Source: Xanthobacteraceae bacterium (GTDB lineage Bacteria; Pseudomonadota; Alphaproteobacteria; Rhizobiales; Xanthobacteraceae). Taken from it: a stretch of 16,134 nucleotides of DNA. A program made the translations under genes and the position numbers. A model generated the notes under the pieces. It worked only from the letters and a program-made list of their open reading frames with translations. It was not told the origin of the DNA and ran no database searches. Positions within the stretch are counted from its first letter, which is position 1; the number at the start of each line of letters is the position of its first letter. Below are positions 8,012 to 14,419 of the stretch, piece by piece. The DNA lies in contig JASHRR010000093.1 in assembly GCA_030037185.1 (NCBI GenBank), positions 1 through 16,134 on the forward strand, given 5' to 3'.

Positions 8012-8716
8012 ATGCGTACGTTTTTGGGCTCTGTGGCCATTTCTGCGGCTCTCATTGGCTCTGCGTTCGCGGCCGACCTTTCACGGCCATCGAGCCTGTC
8101 CGGCGCGCCCACGGATCTATGGACAGGCATCTACATCGGCGGCAATGCCGGTTACGGCTGGTCGAACATGAACTTTACGACCACCGACCCGTTCGGGCAG
8201 GGCACCGGCTCGCAGTCGATGTCGGGCTTCGTAGGCGGCGGCCAGATCGGCGCCGGCAAGACGTTCGGCAGTCTGTATCTGGGCCTGGAAACAGACTTCC
8301 AGGGCTCATCGTTGGCGGCGAGCAACGGGGTCACCACGTTCTCGAACGGCACGGTGTCGGCGCCTGGTATCACGACCAACGTCGATGAGTTTGGGACCGC
8401 ACGAGCACGCGTCGGGTACGTGTACTCTCCGCAATGGCTGCTGTACGCCACCGGCGGCGCCGCGTTCGGGCACGCCACGGCAACGAACACCGCGCCTGGC
8501 ATCAACTTCGCGTTCCCGAGTGCCTGGAGTGTCGGCTGGACGGCTGGCGCGGGCTTTGAGTGGATGTTCGCATCCAACTGGTCGGCCGGCATTGAGTATC
8601 TGCACGCCGATTTCGGCGGGCCGAGCGCGAACGTCAATGCGTTCGGCAGCACTCTCGGCATCACGTCGGACGTCAGCGCCGACGTCGTCCGGGCAAAGAT
8701 TAATCTGCATTTCTAG
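8012..8716 (+). CDS. Outer-membrane beta-barrel protein, RopB/Omp25-like
   Basis: Small outer-membrane barrel of the alphaproteobacterial Omp25/Omp31/RopB type (OmpA-like beta-barrel fold). It has 234 residues. The ATG is set by a strong AAGGAGG five nt upstream and gives an ideal signal peptide, residues 1-20, cleaved after AFA. The mature protein shows the family opening DLWTGIYIGGNAGYGWSN, alternating aromatic/glycine strands throughout, ARARVGYVYSPQWLLYATGG in the middle, WTAGAGFEWMFASNWSAGIE near 187-206, and a terminal strand ending in VRAKINLHF with the C-terminal Phe needed for barrel assembly. An in-frame GTG at 7955 would add 19 residues and spoil the signal peptide, so it is rejected. 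Such proteins contribute to envelope integrity and host interaction in rhizobia and Brucella. It is a single-gene unit. Confidence 0.92.
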   Translation: MRTFLGSVAISAALIGSAFAADLSRPSSLSGAPTDLWTGIYIGGNAGYGWSNMNFTTTDPFGQGTGSQSMSGFVGGGQIGAGKTFGSLYLGLETDFQGSSLAASNGVTTFSNGTVSAPGITTNVDEFGTARARVGYVYSPQWLLYATGGAAFGHATATNTAPGINFAFPSAWSVGWTAGAGFEWMFASNWSAGIEYLHADFGGPSANVNAFGSTLGITSDVSADVVRAKINLHF

Positions 8717-8780
8717 AAAAAGAGATTGCATGGATTTGGCCATTTGGCCCGCTGGGAGCAATCTTGGCGGGCTTCGCTTA

Positions 8781-9038
8781 TCAGGCTGGCCAGATCGACT
8801 GGATCGTGCGGTAGGCGCCCTGTTCAGTCCGGAGATGGCGCAGATCGCTTCTGATATCGGCTTGCGGCGGACGGCAGATCATCAGCGTTGAGGGTGGTGT
8901 CAGCAATCCGTCAGCGTGGTGAAGCCGCTCTGGCGGGGCACGGCCGTCGTTTGTCCATCGATAGGGCGTGCCCGACATACAGGGTAAAGGCCGACCTGCC
9001 GCCACGACCATCGCACCATCGGGAAGTGCAGCCGTCAT
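8781..9038 (-). pseudogene. Decayed fragment of a rhizobial hypothetical protein (DGAMV...LLTPPSTL)
   Basis: The minus frame reads LPDGAMVVAAGRPLP, then YRWTNDGRAPP and LLTPPSTL. This series of phrases recalls an uncharacterised rhizobial family in which DGAMV, RWTPxGY and LLTPPSTVAAL occur in the same order near the C-terminus. Here the segment after LLTPPSTL becomes unlike the family, the start lacks a ribosome binding site and the N-terminal part is absent, so it looks like a relic. The family link is from memory. Confidence 0.35.
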
Positions 9039-9267
9039 ACTTTTGTTGGTAACACGCGTACTATTCGCTCTCGTAAAGTTACGCTGCTGGTCAAATTGAT
9101 GGTATCAAATATCCCCACCTAACCGTTGTGATCATCAGCAAGCCGAAATCGAAAGTCCCGAAATCGCTAATGATAATCTTAAATCCAGCAACGACAAATT
9201 GCGGGCCCGCTCACGGTTGATGAAGCGGGAATTGCGGCCATGAAAAGCATGCTGGGGATGTAGGGTC

Positions 9268-9291
9268 AAAAAAAAGCCCCACATGGGGCTT
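9268..9291 (-). terminator. Rho-independent terminator, minus strand
   Basis: On the minus strand, AGCCCC and GGGGCT form a perfect stem (9275-9280 with 9285-9290, extendable by one A-T pair) around a 4-nt loop and are followed directly by eight T residues. This is the clearest intrinsic terminator in the window. It would stop a transcript coming from above 9291, where no long minus-strand gene exists. Confidence 0.85.
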
Positions 9292-9309
9292 AGCCGCCCT
9301 GTATCTGAG

Positions 9310-9357
9310 TCAGCCCGATCGTCGATTGCCCACCTCAAACCTACAATGAACGGTCAT
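9310..9357 (-). CDS. Possible 15-codon ORF just before the orphan terminator
   Basis: ATG at 9357 opens MTVHCRFEVGNRRSG and stops with TGA at 9310, 18 bp before the terminator stem. An AAAGGA lies 7 nt before the ATG, which is good spacing. It may be a tiny protein, or the whole stretch may be a small RNA ending at the terminator. It contains one cysteine and is basic. Too short to judge by composition. Confidence 0.25.
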   Translation of the reverse strand: MTVHCRFEVGNRRSG

Positions 9358-9482
9358 ACGATGGTCCTTTGCGGCGTTGACATTCGCTTTTTGCCGAACC
9401 ATCAGCTCTCCAGCCAGGTCCCCTCTTACCGTGGACTCAACATTGCCTGATCATGCAATATGCCGATTGGTAAGCCCGCCGT

Positions 9483-9499
9483 CGGATGCTCGGCATCCG
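9483..9499. repeat. Perfect 7-bp hairpin between two TGCCGATTGG copies
   Basis: CGGATGC and GCATCCG surround a 3-nt loop. The 10-mer TGCCGATTGG occurs on both sides of it (9460-9469 and 9502-9511), about 100 bp before the start of the next gene. This arrangement could be a regulator site for that gene. Confidence 0.5.
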
Positions 9500-9611
9500 C
9501 TTGCCGATTGGAGTGGTCACACGCTTTCCTTCTCGGGCTTTGCTATGGTGTTCGGCAGAAGAGACACTTTAGGTGAGCTGTAAGCCCAGCATCGGTTGAG
9601 GGAGATGATGT

Positions 9612-10208
9612 ATGTACGACTGGAGCAAGCTGAAGAACTTCCGGTTGGCGAAGGGTAGTCACGATGATCCTACCGGCGGGGCAGTGTGTCTTGTCGAGGC
9701 CGCGCTGCTGCATGGCGGCTTTCGGTACAAAGCCATTAAGACAGCGTACGATGCGCCTGCGTGTTTCTCATGGATCATCACGCATTATGCAATCAGTCTG
9801 AACGATCAGATGCCGGATGATCTACGGCAGGAATTGCTGCTACCGTTCGTCGGCAGGCTGGCGTGGACCCGCCGTGATAGTGGAACCGAACAGCGACGGT
9901 TGAAATATATAGCCGAGAAGATCGACATCACAGGATGGAGGCCGAATAGCGCTATGCTGGCTGGCGATCCTGTGCAGCAACGCGCTTACTTTAGCGGTGC
10001 TGCAAATGCTCTCGACAAGGCGATTTCGTTAGGGACGCCGAATACCGCAGTCACTCGTGACCTGGTCGATGACGGCCAGGCGAATACATCTGCCGGCGTA
10101 ACGGGAACTCCTCCTGTAACCGGAGCGGGTTCAGGCTCGGCATCCACAATTGCCAGAAGCGCATTGGGGTCGGTTTCGCGGCAATCAAGTCGGGATCCTC
10201 TCGCCTAA
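9612..10208 (+). CDS. Hypothetical protein of a widespread uncharacterised family (GxxCLVEA)
   Basis: 198-residue soluble protein with no signal peptide. The start is set by GAGGGAG seven nt before the ATG. Residues 9-30 read NFRLAKGSHDDPTGGAVCLV and continue into EA; residues 62-90 read SLNDQMPDDLRQELLLPFVG followed by RLAWTRRD. From memory this matches an uncharacterised bacterial family with a 'lsPG.H..p..G.CLmEavA' opening and a later 'LNDxLpDxxRxxLlPlvprLvGTr' helix. The tail from about residue 155 is Gly/Ser/Thr-rich and probably disordered. Cys26 is at the family position, but the usual GEPHSDHP stretch after EA is replaced by HGGFRYKAIKTAYD, so this copy is divergent. It is a single gene with a stem-loop after the stop. 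Confidence 0.72.
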   Translation: MYDWSKLKNFRLAKGSHDDPTGGAVCLVEAALLHGGFRYKAIKTAYDAPACFSWIITHYAISLNDQMPDDLRQELLLPFVGRLAWTRRDSGTEQRRLKYIAEKIDITGWRPNSAMLAGDPVQQRAYFSGAANALDKAISLGTPNTAVTRDLVDDGQANTSAGVTGTPPVTGAGSGSASTIARSALGSVSRQSSRDPLA

Positions 10209-10224
10209 AAGAGTGCAGCTTCGC

Positions 10225-10242
10225 CGGAGCGAGCACGCTCCG
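10225..10242 (+). terminator. Terminator-like hairpin after the 9612-10208 gene
   Basis: CGGAGCG and CGCTCCG form a perfect 7-bp stem with a 4-nt loop 17 bp after the stop codon. No T-tract follows directly (the first T run is about 18 nt later), so it may slow or protect the transcript end rather than act as an intrinsic terminator. Confidence 0.35.
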
Positions 10243-10337
10243 AGACTTGCGGTCGCCCCTTTTGATGGACGGGCGCTGGCACTTTACGTCGCGTTAGTAA
10301 TGGCGACTCTCTCGGCGCTTCGCGGCATCAATCGCCG

Positions 10338-10418
10338 GGCCCCCAGGTCGCGAGGATGCAGGAACTCGCGCGCTATTGGGTAGCAGAGTGCGACTGGATC
10401 CACGCCCACGATCCCTTT
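10338..10418 (+). pseudogene. Possible N-terminal fragment of an epoxide hydrolase
   Basis: The plus frame around the ATG at 10356 reads MQELARYWVAECDW. The N-terminal domain of microsomal-type epoxide hydrolases has a very similar 'mqeLaryWaTeYDWRk' helix before the catalytic alpha/beta domain. After CDW the frame diverges and stops at 10470; no catalytic domain follows. The assignment rests on 14 residues. Confidence 0.33.
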
Positions 10419-10441
10419 CAGTCGCGAGATCGCGCGGCGCA

Positions 10442-10561
10442 GTTCCGGTCAGCTTCGACGAGCTGCTAGAAGCATCTGACTACCTGGTCATACAGGCGCC
10501 ATTGACGAAGCAGACTCCGGGATTGTTCGGAACGCCAGAGCCTGCCGGTCCGCTGATCTAA
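10442..10561 (+). pseudogene. Fragment of a D-isomer-specific 2-hydroxyacid dehydrogenase
   Basis: The plus frame reads VSFDELLEASDYLVIQAPLT and continues KQTPGLFG. This is the segment between the NAD-binding fold and the catalytic helix of D-2-hydroxyacid dehydrogenases ('vsldeLlaeSDvvslhaPLTpeTrgLi'). About 30 residues remain of roughly 320. Neither the upstream GxGxxG nor the downstream catalytic Arg/Glu/His is present. The frame ends at 10561, abutting the stop of the opposite-strand relic at 10558. Confidence 0.55.
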
Positions 10562-10850
10562 GCCCAGCCGGTCGGGCCGTGATAGCCGCTGAGCACGACG
10601 GCGGGACCAGTGGCCGCGGAAAGTGGCGGGAGCACTTCGCCTGTGCCGCGGTTCCCGCAAACAGCGGGACGAGCAGGTCGCCGATCCGGCGCACAATGCC
10701 GGCTGCCCCGGCCTGATTTTGGTCAGATCGGTCCGCCCGACGCCCGGATGCGCCGCGACCGACAGTCCGAGCAGGCGCTGCCGAATGACTTATCTGACGA
10801 TAAGATCGGCTCGATCTCGCAGAGAACGAAGATCGCGCAAGCGGCACGCG
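10558..10850 (-). pseudogene. Frameshifted C-terminal part of a short-chain dehydrogenase/reductase
   Basis: On the minus strand three frames join into one SDR tail. Frame one (from about 10780) gives LSVAAHPGVGRTDLTK, frame two (from about 10709) GAAGIVRRIGDLLVPLFAG followed by TAAQ, and frame three (from about 10641) SAATGPAVVLSGYHGPTGWA ending in TAG at 10558. This matches the retinol-dehydrogenase-like SDRs: 'SVAAHPGyarTdL', a 'lfaqsaaqGALPtLyAAT' stretch and a 'ggdYyGPxG' end. Two frameshifts, near 10710 and 10640, kill it. Upstream, about 10790-10850, another frame reads IFVLCEIEPIL, perhaps the helix before. The Ser-Tyr-Lys catalytic part is missing. Confidence 0.6.
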
Positions 10851-10914
10851 ATTCGCGGCGTTAGCCTCACCGGTAAGCTGGTGGCGCATGCATGCGCGGT
10901 CAGAACCGCACGCC

Positions 10915-11100
10915 GCGTACTACTCGGAGGTGTCGATTGGCCCCGTGCGCCGGATCGCAGCCGAGGAGGTCGTGCGGTGTTGAGCGGCCTTCGTGCCCTC
11001 TCGCCCGTCAACGCGATCGCTGCTTAGTACGCCGGAATGGATACGCGCGCGTCTGTCGCCGTTCGGAGGCGATAGAGCCCATTGCCCAACAGGCGTCTAG
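10915..11100 (+). pseudogene. Coding relic with an internal stop, possibly a luciferase-like (LLM) oxidoreductase tail
   Basis: A plus frame with strong GC3 bias reads AYYSEVSIGPVRRIAAEEV, continues VRC, meets a TGA, then reads AAFVPSRPSTRSLLSTPEWI and runs to TAG at 11098. The 'AFxxSxPxxRxxLxxxxW' spacing recalls the C-terminal part of F420-dependent LLM oxidoreductases, but the match is weak. Its end overlaps the stop of the SMP-30 gene by 4 bp on the other strand. The bias supports a former gene more firmly than the family name. Confidence 0.28.
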
Positions 11101-11966
11101 CCCCTGAAGCGCGCCTCGGGCAGCCCCTTCACCCCGGTCCTGACGGCGAAGAGGTTGCCGGCCTGCGGTTGCGCTCTGCGGGCCTCCGCGCCAAGTCCGA
11201 TCGAGGCCGAAGTGACGAACATGATGTCGAGGCCAGGACCGCCCAACATCGGACAGGTCGGCTGCGCAACCGGCAGCATGATCGTCCGGGCGACGCGACC
11301 CGCGGGATCGTAGCGGACGATGCGCCAGCCTCCCCAGTGCGCGATCCACACGAACCCCTCGCTGTCGACGGTGGCGCCGTCGGGAACGCCGTCCGCGGCA
11401 GCGATCCGGACGAAAACGCGGCGATTGTCGATGTCGCCGGTTGCCGAGTCGAAATCCCACGCCCAGACGGTGCGCTGCCCGCTGTCGGCATAGTACATCA
11501 CACGGCTGTCGGGGCTCCAGCACAGCGCATTGGAGCAAATGATGCCGGCGATCATCTTGTGGCAGGCGAGATCAGGTTGGAGACGGAACAGGCCGCCGGT
11601 CGGCAGCTTTTCGCCCTCGTCCATGGTTCCGGCCCAGAACCGGCCCTGGCGATCGGCCTTGCCGTCATTGAAGCGGTTGTGCTCCGGTTCGTCCTCGGGC
11701 AGCGCCGCCGGGACCAGCCGCCTATCGGTGAGATCATAGAAGTGGAAGCCGGATTTCAGCGCAACAACGAGACCGCCGCCTTCGCGCAGCGCCAGCGCGC
11801 CGATATCCTCCGGCATCGGCCAGGTCTCGTCGGCGCCGGTGTCCGGGGCAAAGCGCCGGATCTGCCGCCGCTTGATGTCAACCCAGTAGAGGCGCTGCTC
11901 CGCCACGTCCCAGACCGGCCCCTCGCCGAGGAGCGAACGACATTCAAGCGCGCATTGCACATCCAT
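11097..11966 (-). CDS. SMP-30/gluconolactonase-like (LRE family) six-bladed propeller enzyme
   Basis: Probable sugar lactone hydrolase, opening a cyclic ester to the acid, cytosolic and metal-dependent. It has 289 residues, the usual length. All four metal-site positions are present: E15 in LLGEGPVWD, N100 in NRFNDGKAD, N146 in CSNALCWSPD and D196 in GVPDGATVDSEG, the last acting as the catalytic base in the family. Propeller-blade phrases recur: RLYWVDIKRRQIRRF, GRFWAGTMDEG, YYADSGQRTVWAWDFD, GFVWIAHWGGWRIVRYDPAG. The ATG follows an AGAGGTGG about 5 nt upstream. The C-terminus ends with the family-like GLPEARFRG. It is a single gene; no dehydrogenase, transporter or regulator sits beside it, so the natural substrate cannot be inferred. 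Confidence 0.92.
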   Translation of the reverse strand: MDVQCALECRSLLGEGPVWDVAEQRLYWVDIKRRQIRRFAPDTGADETWPMPEDIGALALREGGGLVVALKSGFHFYDLTDRRLVPAALPEDEPEHNRFNDGKADRQGRFWAGTMDEGEKLPTGGLFRLQPDLACHKMIAGIICSNALCWSPDSRVMYYADSGQRTVWAWDFDSATGDIDNRRVFVRIAAADGVPDGATVDSEGFVWIAHWGGWRIVRYDPAGRVARTIMLPVAQPTCPMLGGPGLDIMFVTSASIGLGAEARRAQPQAGNLFAVRTGVKGLPEARFRG

Positions 11967-12414
11967 CTCACCACCTCTGCCGTGTGGGATCGCGGCTCCA
12001 ACAAAGAGTCTGCCGACTTTTTTGAAATTTTGAGCAAGCTTGCCGTTTTATTTGGCGGAAGGTGCGCCGAGCGACGCAGTTATTTCCAGGGCGAAATTGA
12101 ACTTCACCCATTATGAAAATTAGGCACACTTTATACTCCTGGCGGTGAAAATGCTTCGCAAGATCGGGCTCTTCCCGCGGGTGACGGCTTGCTGTTTGTT
12201 GTCGAATCTTAAGTTGCGGTCGTCTGCGGAGACCAAAGGGTGGGGTCGCAGCCATCATCGTCAGTTCGGCGAGGAGGGTCGATTGCCGCTGGGCAGCTGG
12301 CGCGGTCGGCGTTTGGATGAATAAGGGCAATTGCCTCCAATCTAACGAGATGACCTTCATCATAAGCCTGCGAACAAAAGAAATGCCGCCTCTTCTAACA
12401 ACGGGAGCACGCTG

Positions 12415-12771
12415 ATGAAAGCGTCAAGATCGCTTGTGTTCGGAAATGGTCGCCACTATAGGCGTGCTGATCGCGACGCCGGCCGCCGCTTAGCTTTGGT
12501 GTGCTCCAATCCATACGGATGGCCCCATGCTCCTGCTGACACCTCGGCGGGCTCTAGGACAGGTTGCCGTCAGCGCGGGGCTTGGGAGCGTCGAACAGCG
12601 GCATTCGCTCATGTTTTCGACATTGTGCCGAAATGCTTCTGCAGCAACTCGGGGCGGCGCCTGCGACCGGTGGCGCTGGTCGCCGGCGGCATCGAGGGTA
12701 GAACGCCCGCGGTTGGTGGAACCGCCCGCTGCACGGCAAAGTCCTATGTCAACCGGCGCCGTGGAGTTTAA
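12415..12771 (+). pseudogene. Possible decayed exported-protein gene (split signal peptide)
   Basis: ATG at 12415 has a good ribosome binding site (GGGAG, 7 nt spacing) and begins MKASRSLVFG. The same frame then turns into an Arg-rich, unfamiliar sequence to 12771. In the next frame, from the ATG at 12446, the DNA reads MVATIGVLIATPAAA followed at once by TAG. Joined, the two parts make a textbook signal peptide ending in an AxA-like site, so a frameshift near 12444 plus a stop codon probably killed the gene. Nothing recognisable remains downstream. Alternatively the 118-codon frame is real and the hydrophobic frame is chance. Confidence 0.3.
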
Positions 12772-13037
12772 AGTCAAGCCAATCACCCAAAGGCCTGGCA
12801 GCCTGTGAAATCAGCACAGAGCATTTCGGCATTTAGCGAAACAGTGATCTGATGGAGGAATTTAATTCTTTCGCCCGGAACTTAAGATGGTGGCGCGAAT
12901 TGAAAAAAGCGAATGGGGCACTTTAGGCGCCTACACTCATCGCAGGGGCTCCTCTTGTCGTCGGTCTGATCACAACGCTGCGTGCGGCGCGAGACCAAAC
13001 GATTCGAACAAGGTGATTCGTCTACCTGGAAAACAAC

Positions 13038-13066
13038 CAGGCCGTGCTATCGGCAAAAACGGCCTG
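13038..13066 (+). promoter_or_regulatory. 8-bp inverted repeat in the likely leader of the DUF1269 gene
   Basis: CAGGCCGT (13038-13045) and ACGGCCTG (13059-13066) pair perfectly across a 13-nt loop, 34 bp before the start codon of the DUF1269 gene and clear of its ribosome binding site. It could be an operator or an mRNA leader hairpin. Confidence 0.4.
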
Positions 13067-13100
13067 ATCGGTCTATTTCGAGAGCAGAGGGAAAAGCGCG

Positions 13101-13613
13101 ATGAGCAATTTGGTCGTACTCGGGTTCGATGGAATTCACACTGCAGATGAAGTGCTGAATAAATTGCGCTCACTGCAAAAGGAATACCTGATTGATCTCG
13201 AAGATGCCTGCGTTGTCGAGCGTCTCGAGAATGGCAAGGCCTTTATCAATCAAGCCGTGAATTTGACCGCGATCGGTGCAGCCGCAGGCGGCAGCCGCGG
13301 CGCCCTGTGGGGTACGCTGGTCGGCCTTCTCTTCTTGAACCCGCTCGCCGGGATGGCGATCGGCGCGATTACCGGGGCAGGATTCGGAGCCTTGTCGGGT
13401 TCGCTGACGGACTACGGCATTCGTGATGATTTTGTGAAAAAGCTCGGTGACACGATCCCGCCGGGGTCTTCGGCGCTTTTCATCCTGTTCAGAAGCGCGA
13501 CCGAAGACAAGGTTTTGGCCGAGATTCAGCCATATAAACCACGGATCCTTAAGACATCCCTGCCGAATGAGGCTGAGCAGCGACTCAAGACTGTCCTGAG
13601 CAAGGCTGCCTGA
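13101..13613 (+). CDS. DUF1269 domain-containing membrane-associated protein
   Basis: 170-residue protein of the DUF1269 family, function unknown. It opens MSNLVVLGFDGIHTADEVLN with the family's alpha/beta start and the LEDACVVERLENGKAFINQA stretch (33-52), followed by a glycine-rich hydrophobic core at about 57-101 (GAAAGGSRGALWGTLVGLLF, then PLAGMAIGAITGAGFGALSG). That core resembles glycine-zipper membrane segments. The C-terminal half returns to alpha/beta, with PPGSSALFILFRSATEDKVL typical of the family. A GAGGG lies 9 nt before the ATG. Relatives are often encoded near stress or envelope genes, but here the gene stands alone. Confidence 0.92.
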   Translation: MSNLVVLGFDGIHTADEVLNKLRSLQKEYLIDLEDACVVERLENGKAFINQAVNLTAIGAAAGGSRGALWGTLVGLLFLNPLAGMAIGAITGAGFGALSGSLTDYGIRDDFVKKLGDTIPPGSSALFILFRSATEDKVLAEIQPYKPRILKTSLPNEAEQRLKTVLSKAA

Positions 13614-13680
13614 CAAGAGAAACGACGCGTGTAACGGGACCTTCAGAACTGGGATCAAACCGGCGGCGTCCTTGCCAGTT

Positions 13681-13830
13681 ATGTACTTTCGCGGCCGAAC
13701 AATCTCCGCTTTTGTAGATGTTTGTGAGAAATTTCCAGCTCTCGGAGCAGCACGTGCTCTGGACACCGTGAAGGCGACGACTCCGAACTTATACCCGAGG
13801 AAGTATGGTAGGCTGAAGCGAGGCAAGTAA
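13681..13830 (+). CDS. Possible small basic protein (49 aa)
   Basis: Short frame reading MYFRGRTISAFVDVCEKFPA at its start and ending in a basic tail, YPRKYGRLKRGK. The composition is protein-like, with a plausible helix in the middle (ALGAARALDTVKA). No clear ribosome binding site precedes the ATG, and the frame stays open upstream into the end of the DUF1269 gene region. It could instead be the 3' relic of a longer gene. Function unknown. Confidence 0.22.
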   Translation: MYFRGRTISAFVDVCEKFPALGAARALDTVKATTPNLYPRKYGRLKRGK

Positions 13831-13862
13831 CGACGAGTTCTGATGAGGCTAATGCCAAAGCA

Positions 13863-14123
13863 TCATTGTGCTAGCGCTCGATGCGCGGGAGAAAGCGTCG
13901 AAGTTGCCGACATGAGTGGCCGGGTCTCACTCCGCTCCGGACCACCCAGCAGATCGGCAACCCGGCTGATGGACGGGTGCTGATCGCAGAAGCTGAGGAT
14001 GGCGAGCGCGTTTGTGAGCCCGATGAAGGTGTCGAACAGCCCCCATCGCAAGGTCCAAAAGAAGATCGCGAACAGCACGACCATTGACGACAGCAAACGA
14101 CCGGCCGCGCTGCGGTTCGACAT
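13863..14123 (-). CDS. Possible small membrane protein, perhaps a relic of a longer one
   Basis: ATG at 14123 begins MSNRSAAGRLLSSMVVLFAI and gives 86 residues. One long hydrophobic stretch (about 10-45: two closely spaced helices with WTLRWGLF between them) is followed by a polar tail. Codons are GC3-rich as in neighbouring genes and a GGTGGG lies about 7 nt upstream. Minus-strand frames immediately upstream (to 14394) are also Gly/Val/Ile-rich, for example GMVGNATGHVARVL and VASISAVGGIGQIV, in a different frame. They may be the N-terminal part of the same protein separated by a frameshift near 14140-14160. No family was recognised. It does not overlap the ABM gene. Confidence 0.33.
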   Translation of the reverse strand: MSNRSAAGRLLSSMVVLFAIFFWTLRWGLFDTFIGLTNALAILSFCDQHPSISRVADLLGGPERSETRPLMSATSTLSPAHRALAQ

Positions 14124-14419
14124 AATTGCCCACCGCAAATTGTATACTGCTCAGACGCTCAGACCGGCGGAAGTACCCAGAATCGCCTGCCAGATCTCGA
14201 AATGCGTCATCGCCAGAAGCGTTGGAAACCGAGGAGGCCCGGACGATCTGGCCGATGCCCCCAACGGCAGATATCGACGCCACGAGGGCATGGATTCCGG
14301 ATCCGCAGACCCTCTTGTCCCAGGAGAGCACCCTGGCAACATGACCCGTCGCGTTTCCAACCATCCCCCCGCCACACGCGCCGATCAGCGCCAAGCGCGT
14401 CTGCCGACTGTCCGCATGG

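Larger units (their letters stand above)
8717..9611. other. Long intergenic region with a gene relic and an orphan terminator
   Basis: 895 bp between the porin and the next plus-strand gene. It holds a decayed minus-strand gene fragment (8781-9038), a minus-strand terminator (9268-9291), a 15-codon ORF just before that terminator, and a small hairpin (9483-9499). A GCCCGC/GCGGGC pairing at 8747-8772 lies 30 bp after the porin stop and may be a weak terminator. The base composition from about 9040 to 9220 is visibly AT-richer than its surroundings. Confidence 0.55.
10209..11096. other. Intergenic region made of gene fragments
   Basis: 888 bp in which no intact gene is supported but at least three, perhaps four, short coding relics on both strands are readable. 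They are listed separately. Codon bias in the relics is still strongly GC3-rich, so decay is recent enough for protein similarity to survive. Confidence 0.6.
11967..13100. other. Long intergenic region between SMP-30 and DUF1269 genes
   Basis: 1,134 bp without a firmly supported gene. The first 200 bp (about 11990-12160) are AT-rich and must contain the SMP-30 promoter, though no clear -35/-10 pair could be chosen. A possibly decayed exported-protein gene starts at 12415. A hydrophobic stretch APTLIAGAPLVVGLITTL near 12926-12990 is bounded by stop codons and looks like another relic. An 8-bp hairpin (13038-13066) precedes the DUF1269 gene. Confidence 0.55.
13614..14419. other. Intergenic region with weak coding candidates
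   Basis: 806 bp between the converging DUF1269 and ABM genes. It holds a 49-codon plus frame at 13681 and hydrophobic minus-strand frames between 13863 and 14394, listed separately. No intrinsic terminator with a T-tract was seen between the two genes. Confidence 0.5.

Noticed and set aside
9129..9242. Coiled-coil-like plus frame (QQAEIESPEIANDNLKSSND) ending at 9242
   Set aside because: Protein-like composition, but no start codon follows the upstream stop and no ribosome binding site is present; too short to support.
9135..9338. 67-codon minus frame over the orphan terminator
   Set aside because: It would translate straight through the strong intrinsic terminator, so it cannot be a sensible gene.
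11082..12116. 344-codon plus-strand frame opposite the SMP-30 gene
   Set aside because: It is the antisense of a strongly supported enzyme with all metal ligands on the other strand; its product is Arg/Gly-rich with no recognisable domain.
11968..12363. 131-codon minus frame upstream of the SMP-30 gene
   Set aside because: No ribosome binding site, crosses the AT-rich promoter region and has an unfamiliar Gln/Arg-rich composition; more likely non-coding.
13170..13826. 218-codon minus-strand frame opposite the DUF1269 gene
   Set aside because: Antisense shadow; the DUF1269 frame has the ribosome binding site and the family pattern.
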